NCBI GenBank assembly: GCA_014896635.1
Contig: JADBKA010000188.1
Coordinates: 1-9,232 of the forward strand
Direction of reading: 5' to 3'
Length of the DNA: 9,232 nucleotides
Source of the DNA: Ktedonobacteraceae bacterium
Lineage (GTDB): Bacteria; Chloroflexota; Ktedonobacteria; Ktedonobacterales; Ktedonobacteraceae
The notes below the pieces were generated by a model. It was not told where the DNA came from. It did not search any database and saw only the letters and a list, made by a program, of their open reading frames with translations. Positions 5,737 through 9,232 of this stretch are shown in pieces. Position numbers and translations under genes: made by a program. Position 1 is the first letter of the stretch; every line of letters starts with the position of its first letter.

Positions 5737-5752
5737 TCGCCAACTCTGGCGA
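5737..5752. repeat. TCGCCA-N4-TGGCGA palindrome in the crotonase leader
   Basis: A perfect 6-bp inverted repeat (5737-5742 and 5747-5752) lies between the candidate crotonase promoter and its ribosome binding site. A third copy of TGGCGA occurs at 5806-5811, just upstream of the -35. The arrangement fits an operator, but the half-sites are short and chance is possible. Confidence 0.35.
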
Positions 5753-5774
5753 CTTTCCTGGCTTTTCTCTCCAG

Positions 5775-5803
5775 ATTATAGTTGCTTCTTGCCTGGCACA
5801 CAA
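5775..5803 (-). promoter_or_regulatory. Candidate sigma70 promoter of the crotonase gene
   Basis: On the minus strand, a perfect TATAAT (5780-5775) is preceded by a 17-nt spacer and TTGTGT (5803-5798), a weak -35. Transcription would start near 5768, leaving a leader of about 59 nt before the ATG. Confidence 0.5.
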
Positions 5804-5828
5804 TGTGGCGACAAATTATCCTCAGGGC

Positions 5829-5902
5829 TGGACGATCTGGCAGAAACAGTGTACAATTTCAGATATAAAAACATGGACAGAATATCCATACTGGGGTAAT
5901 AT
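5829..5902 (+). promoter_or_regulatory. Two candidate tandem promoters upstream of the GAF-PucR regulator
   Basis: The first candidate is TGGACG (5829-5834), 17 nt, TACAAT (5852-5857). The second is TGGACA (5874-5879), 17 nt, TAATAT (5897-5902). Each is about 9 of 12 to the sigma70 consensus. The second -35 sits in an interrupted palindrome ATGGA-N7-TCCAT (5873-5889). Either would give a leader of roughly 190-230 nt containing the inverted repeat at 5957-6009. Confidence 0.35.
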
Positions 5903-5956
5903 ATTGATCAGGGCGGCCAGTGCTGGTCGCGCTGGATAGACTATTGACTGACATTG

Positions 5957-6009
5957 ATGGGCGCTCAACGTTGTAACGCTCAAGCAGCCACTCGACGTTG
6001 AGCGCCCAT
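5957..6009. repeat. 15-bp perfect inverted repeat in the regulator's 5' leader
   Basis: ATGGGCGCTCAACGT (5957-5971) is perfectly complementary to 5995-6009, and wobble pairs extend the stem slightly. The loop is 23 nt and repeats the core CGCTCAA. The 3' side is followed by TTGTTTCTC, which is too poor in T for a confident terminator. In RNA it would form a very stable hairpin about 87 nt before the start codon. In DNA it could be an operator or a dispersed repeat. With the promoters and the tandem repeat at 6025-6044, it occupies most of the 386-bp gene-free stretch 5710-6095. Confidence 0.7.
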
Positions 6010-6024
6010 TGTTTCTCGATGGCT

Positions 6025-6044
6025 GGGGATGTCCGGGGATGTCC
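6025..6044 (+). repeat. Perfect tandem 10-bp repeat GGGGATGTCC x2
   Basis: Two adjacent identical copies (6025-6034 and 6035-6044) lie 15 nt after the leader inverted repeat and 51 nt before the start codon. A 10-bp period puts both copies on the same DNA face, which would suit cooperative protein binding. No matching regulator family was recognised. Confidence 0.6.
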
Positions 6045-6095
6045 CTCAGTTCTTCCTCTTTTCTCATATTTGGTTACCTTAAGTCAGGAGGTCAC

Positions 6096-8207
6096 ATGTC
6101 ATCCAGAGCAAGTCATCAGCGCCAGATCGCTGCCTGCGAATCGCCCACACAGGAGGAAGCACAACAGACTATCGAACAGTTGCACAGGGAAAACCAGAAA
6201 TTACGCGAGGAACTTGAACTGTATACCCAGGAAAACGCTTTGCTCAATGAAGTGATCTCGACCGTCGGCTCAACGCTGAGGCTCGATGAAGTATTACACC
6301 ACCTGGTAGACACCGTCGTGCGCGCCACTGCTTGTCAGGTTGCTTTTATTTACCTGTACGATCAAGATAAAGAGCGGCTCGTGCTCGCCAGCGCCAGTAA
6401 ACAATATCAGCACCTGGTGGGCAAGCTCAGTATGGCGCTGGGCGAGGGCATTGCTGGTTGGGTGGCTCTCCACCGCCAGCCGGTCTTTCTCAAAGATGAG
6501 GCACTGCATGATCCGCGCTTCCGCTACTTCCCTGAACTGGAAGAAGAGAAATATCAGTCGATCATGACGGTGCCGATTATCTCGAAGGATCGGCAACTGA
6601 TCGGCGCTATTACCGTCCAGGCCATTGCGCCGCATGAGTTTACAGATCAGCACCGCACCTTTATCAGCAACACCGCCGCTCTGGTCGGCGGCGCGCTGGA
6701 AAACGCCCGCCTCTACGAGAACACACAGCGCAAGCTCAGAATCCTGACCTCGCTCTCAGTGCTGAGCCAGACGATCAGTTCCGGCGTGTATCTTGACGAT
6801 ATCCTGCGCTCACTGGCTACGCTGACAGTACAGATTCTAGAAGTTGATCTGTGCGTCATTATGCTGATGGAGCCGGGGTCGGGGCGCGAACGTGAGATCG
6901 AGGTTCCCCGTCGCCTGACTGTACGCGCCACCGCTCCCAACCTGAACGAGCGCGCACATTTTCGCTCGATTGATGTTGACCGACACTTTCTGGAGCAATT
7001 GCGGGAAATAAATGAGAGATCACAACACGCACGCGCTGCACAGAACAATCGCACTATCGAGATCAACGAGGATACGCTCAGGCGTCTGAATCCGTTCCAG
7101 GATTCCCAGTCATCATACCGCACGCTGCTCTCTGCTCCTCTGATCGCCGGTACTGAACAGCTCGGCCTGATTAACTGCTACTCCAGCCGATCCCGCCGCT
7201 TTACCCCCGAAGATCAGACGCTGCTAACCACCATCGCCAACCAGGCGGCCATCGCCATTAAAAATAGTTACCTGGTCAACCAGCTCACGCAGAAAGACAT
7301 CGTGAAAGCCTTCTTCGATGATCTCACTCAGGGAACGGCGGAGCCTGAAGATTCGTTGCGCCAGCGCGCACATTTTCTGGGTTGCGATCTAAGCAAGCCG
7401 CACGCAGCGGTCATGATCGAGATCACCCATATCGAAGATTACCAGGAACGCACGGCTTCCCTCAAAACACGCAGCGATGCGCAGCGGCAGGCGTCTGCTG
7501 GCACACTGGCCGAGACCAATGGCAACGGCTATACGCAGAGTACACAACTCCAGGGGATCTATAAGCGCATCAGTGGTGTTGTGCGGCGCCGTATTCTCGA
7601 CAACTACGGCGGTTCCGTCTGCCATGAGCATGAGAATATGATCACATGTATCATCCCCCTGGGTAAGGATCTGGCCGGCGCACGCCTGAAAAGCTGGTTA
7701 GAAGATCTGGCCCGGCATATGTATGACGAATATAACGTGAGCCTCTCCATCGGTATCGGCAATACCTGTCGCACAATCAGCGATTATCGCCGCGGCTTCG
7801 CCGAGGCCAATGAGGCACTGCGCATGGGCGAGAATCTCCAGCAGGAACACGACTCATCCGCACAGCACGCCCTTGTGACCCACTTCAACGACCTGGGTGT
7901 GTATCGCTACCTGTACAAGATCGCTCATATGGATGATCTACGCGATGTCTACCAGGAGCAAATCGCTCGCATTGATAACTATGATCGGCGCAAAAATACA
8001 GATCTGCTCGATACGCTGGAAACTTATCTGGAGTGTGCCGGCAACCTCACCCGCACTTCGGACCGCCTCTTCGTCCATCGCAATACACTTATTCAGCGCC
8101 TGGAGCGCCTGCAATCGCTCTGCGATATTGACATTCAAGATCGCGGCAACTGGTTGACGCTCCAGGTTGCTATCAAAGTGTACAAACTGCGCCAGCATCA
8201 CGCTTGA
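6096..8207 (+). CDS. GAF-GAF-PucR-type sensor regulator
   Basis: A 703-residue soluble protein, without membrane segments, that probably senses a ligand or redox signal and binds DNA. In order it has a short coiled coil (about 18-55, rich in Gln/Glu/Leu), GAF domain 1 (about 62-205, with LGEGIAGWVALHRQPVFLKD and the SIMTVPI.SKDRQLIGAITVQ strands), GAF domain 2 (about 235-390, interrupted by a charged insertion near 260-330), a PucR/CdaR GGDEF-like domain (about 430-590, with LSIGIGNTCRTISDYRRGFAEANEAL) and a C-terminal PucR helix-turn-helix (about 636-697, with LETYLECAGNLTRTSDRLFV and HRNTLIQRLERLQ). The PucR family includes activators of purine and sugar-acid catabolism, but the ligand here is unknown. 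The ATG at 6096 was chosen because AGGAGG ends 4 nt before it. The frame stays open upstream to a TTG at 6009, which would add 29 residues reading through leader repeats. It overlaps the converging transporter gene by 10 bp. Confidence 0.9.
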   Translation: MSSRASHQRQIAACESPTQEEAQQTIEQLHRENQKLREELELYTQENALLNEVISTVGSTLRLDEVLHHLVDTVVRATACQVAFIYLYDQDKERLVLASASKQYQHLVGKLSMALGEGIAGWVALHRQPVFLKDEALHDPRFRYFPELEEEKYQSIMTVPIISKDRQLIGAITVQAIAPHEFTDQHRTFISNTAALVGGALENARLYENTQRKLRILTSLSVLSQTISSGVYLDDILRSLATLTVQILEVDLCVIMLMEPGSGREREIEVPRRLTVRATAPNLNERAHFRSIDVDRHFLEQLREINERSQHARAAQNNRTIEINEDTLRRLNPFQDSQSSYRTLLSAPLIAGTEQLGLINCYSSRSRRFTPEDQTLLTTIANQAAIAIKNSYLVNQLTQKDIVKAFFDDLTQGTAEPEDSLRQRAHFLGCDLSKPHAAVMIEITHIEDYQERTASLKTRSDAQRQASAGTLAETNGNGYTQSTQLQGIYKRISGVVRRRILDNYGGSVCHEHENMITCIIPLGKDLAGARLKSWLEDLARHMYDEYNVSLSIGIGNTCRTISDYRRGFAEANEALRMGENLQQEHDSSAQHALVTHFNDLGVYRYLYKIAHMDDLRDVYQEQIARIDNYDRRKNTDLLDTLETYLECAGNLTRTSDRLFVHRNTLIQRLERLQSLCDIDIQDRGNWLTLQVAIKVYKLRQHHA

Positions 8208-9232
8208 GGTTGTAGCACCTCTTCACGCTGCTCCTGTGGCGCTTTATTGCTATTCCCGTGCAGCGGGATCTCTTTCAGAAAGAGCACTGCCAGCAGGCCA
8301 AGCACCATGATGACCGTGCTCAGAATGAAGACGTTGTGCAGTCCTTGCGTCAGGCCAACTTTGACCGCTTCCAGCAAGGTATGGTACAACTGCTCACCTG
8401 CCGGGCCGAACGCGGCAAATGCCTGGTGCATCTTCGTCTGCGCATCCGCCGATAACAGGATTTGCGGGTTGTCGAGCGGACTCAACGCCTTTGCCGGCAC
8501 CGCCCGTTTGACAGTCTCCGGCAGCGCGTTGTGGAAAGCCGGCAGGTAGGCAGAGTTCATGATCGATCCCATAATCGCCAGACCGATGGTGCCGCCAATC
8601 GCGCGGAAGAATGTCAGCGCCGATGTGGCCTCGCCGATCTTGCGCGGCATGGCATTCTGCACAATTAATGTATAGAGCGCCATGCCAAAGCCCATTCCCA
8701 GACCCAGTATCAACATGGCGATCAATACATCAGTGTTGCTGGCATGCACATCAAGTCGCATGAGCAGCATAGTACCAATGACACTGACAGCCATGCCCGT
8801 TATGGCAATCCATTTATATTTTCCAATACGCGACACGAGCTGGCCGGAGATGATGCTGCCAGCGACCGAGGTGAGCATCAGTGGCGTCAGAATCAGACCA
8901 CTGTTCGTCGCGGATGTCCCCACTACCCCCTGCACGAACAGGGGAATAAAGAAGGTGCTCCCGAAAAGTCCGGCCCCAAAGATAGCGGTAACCAGCGTCG
9001 AGATGCTGAAAATGCGGTTTTTAAACAGGCTCGGACTGATGATCGGCTGACCATCGCTGTGCTCCAGCTTTGCCTCATAGACGAAAAAGGCGGTCAGAGC
9101 CAGCACGGCTGCGGCAAACAGGCCGATGATCACTCCCGAATTCCAGGCATACTGCGTTCCTGCCCAGGTGAAACCAAGCAGCAAAGGCACAGTACCGGCA
9201 ACTAACAGTACAGCGCCAATAAAATCAATAGA
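8198..9232 (-). CDS. DHA2-type MFS drug:H+ antiporter, C-terminal half (5' truncated by window edge)
   Basis: The frame is open to the window edge, giving 344 visible residues up to a TGA at 8198. About eight hydrophobic spans are visible (roughly residues 3-21, 33-53, 76-97, 112-131, 141-160, 168-191, 206-225 and 299-319). These correspond to segments 7-14 of a 14-span EmrB/QacA-type exporter. Recognisable features are VDFxGA-like SIDFIGAVLL at the start of span 7, PSLFKNRIFSIST, the ISGQLVSRIGKYKW loop, IVQNAMPRKIGEATSALTFFR and GTIGLAIMGSI. A large extracytoplasmic loop before the last span (about 226-297) is typical of this family. The GTG at 9190 is internal, not the true start. It would export drugs or other amphipathic compounds using the proton gradient, but the substrate is unknown. 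It converges on the GAF-PucR gene, overlapping it by 10 bp. Confidence 0.92.
   Translation of the reverse strand, partial: SIDFIGAVLLVAGTVPLLLGFTWAGTQYAWNSGVIIGLFAAAVLALTAFFVYEAKLEHSDGQPIISPSLFKNRIFSISTLVTAIFGAGLFGSTFFIPLFVQGVVGTSATNSGLILTPLMLTSVAGSIISGQLVSRIGKYKWIAITGMAVSVIGTMLLMRLDVHASNTDVLIAMLILGLGMGFGMALYTLIVQNAMPRKIGEATSALTFFRAIGGTIGLAIMGSIMNSAYLPAFHNALPETVKRAVPAKALSPLDNPQILLSADAQTKMHQAFAAFGPAGEQLYHTLLEAVKVGLTQGLHNVFILSTVIMVLGLLAVLFLKEIPLHGNSNKAPQEQREEVLQPQA

Noticed and set aside
5957..6020. Inverted repeat as a rho-independent terminator
   Set aside because: The following bases are TTGTTTCTC, not a continuous T-run, and it lies inside the leader of the gene it would terminate. An attenuator is possible but not supported.
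6009..6095. Upstream TTG start for the GAF-PucR regulator
   Set aside because: It would translate the leader repeats, it lies at the edge of the inverted repeat and it has no ribosome binding site. The ATG at 6096 has AGGAGG directly before it.

Overview
The window looks like chromosomal DNA from a free-living bacterium of moderate, slightly above-even GC. The gene set is a two-gene hisA-hisF unit, a small DUF2795 protein, an ECHDC3-like crotonase, a large GAF-GAF-PucR regulator and a DHA2-type efflux pump. Together with an IS605-type transposon, this would suit a Chloroflexota (Ktedonobacteria-like) or similar soil lineage. That assignment is inference from gene content, and no marker gene settles it. 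No rRNA, tRNA or CRISPR array was seen.

Left part (1-2490): the 3' end of a left-handed beta-helix (GlmU-like) sugar nucleotidyl/acyltransferase runs rightward and converges on hisF. hisA and hisF are transcribed leftward with a 7-bp overlap and encode consecutive steps of histidine biosynthesis. A short DUF2795 gene, with a strong Shine-Dalgarno and a clear intrinsic terminator, points right.

Middle part (2493-4706): an apparently intact IS200/IS605-family transposon whose ends can be placed to the base. It has a TTAC target at the left, a left-end hairpin with an AAAG guide, a right-end hairpin with a GAAC guide, and a TCAG cleavage site. It carries the Y1 (HUH) transposase TnpA on the minus strand and the RNA-guided nuclease TnpB on the plus strand. 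It also has an unusual third gene, a 71-residue excisionase/MerR-like helix-turn-helix protein. This protein is encoded just upstream of tnpA in the same apparent operon, and its promoter diverges from that of tnpB. The flank right of the element is the C-terminal 62 codons of a Bax inhibitor-1 (BI-1/YccA) gene, but the flank to the left is the DUF2795 terminator. The 5' part of the BI-1 gene is therefore missing and the locus is rearranged. The predicted TnpB guide RNA carries BI-1 sequence.

Right part (4896-9232): a leftward crotonase-family gene lacks the two usual hydratase glutamates. A 386-bp spacer follows, with divergent candidate promoters, a 15-bp perfect inverted repeat and a perfect tandem 10-bp repeat. 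Next come a rightward GAF-GAF-PucR-type regulator and, overlapping it tail to tail by 10 bp, the C-terminal half of a 14-TMS drug:H+ antiporter that runs off the right edge.

The most notable item is the three-gene IS605-type element. Its HTH gene, its compensatory change in end-recognition bases and its chimeric flanks are all readable directly from the sequence.
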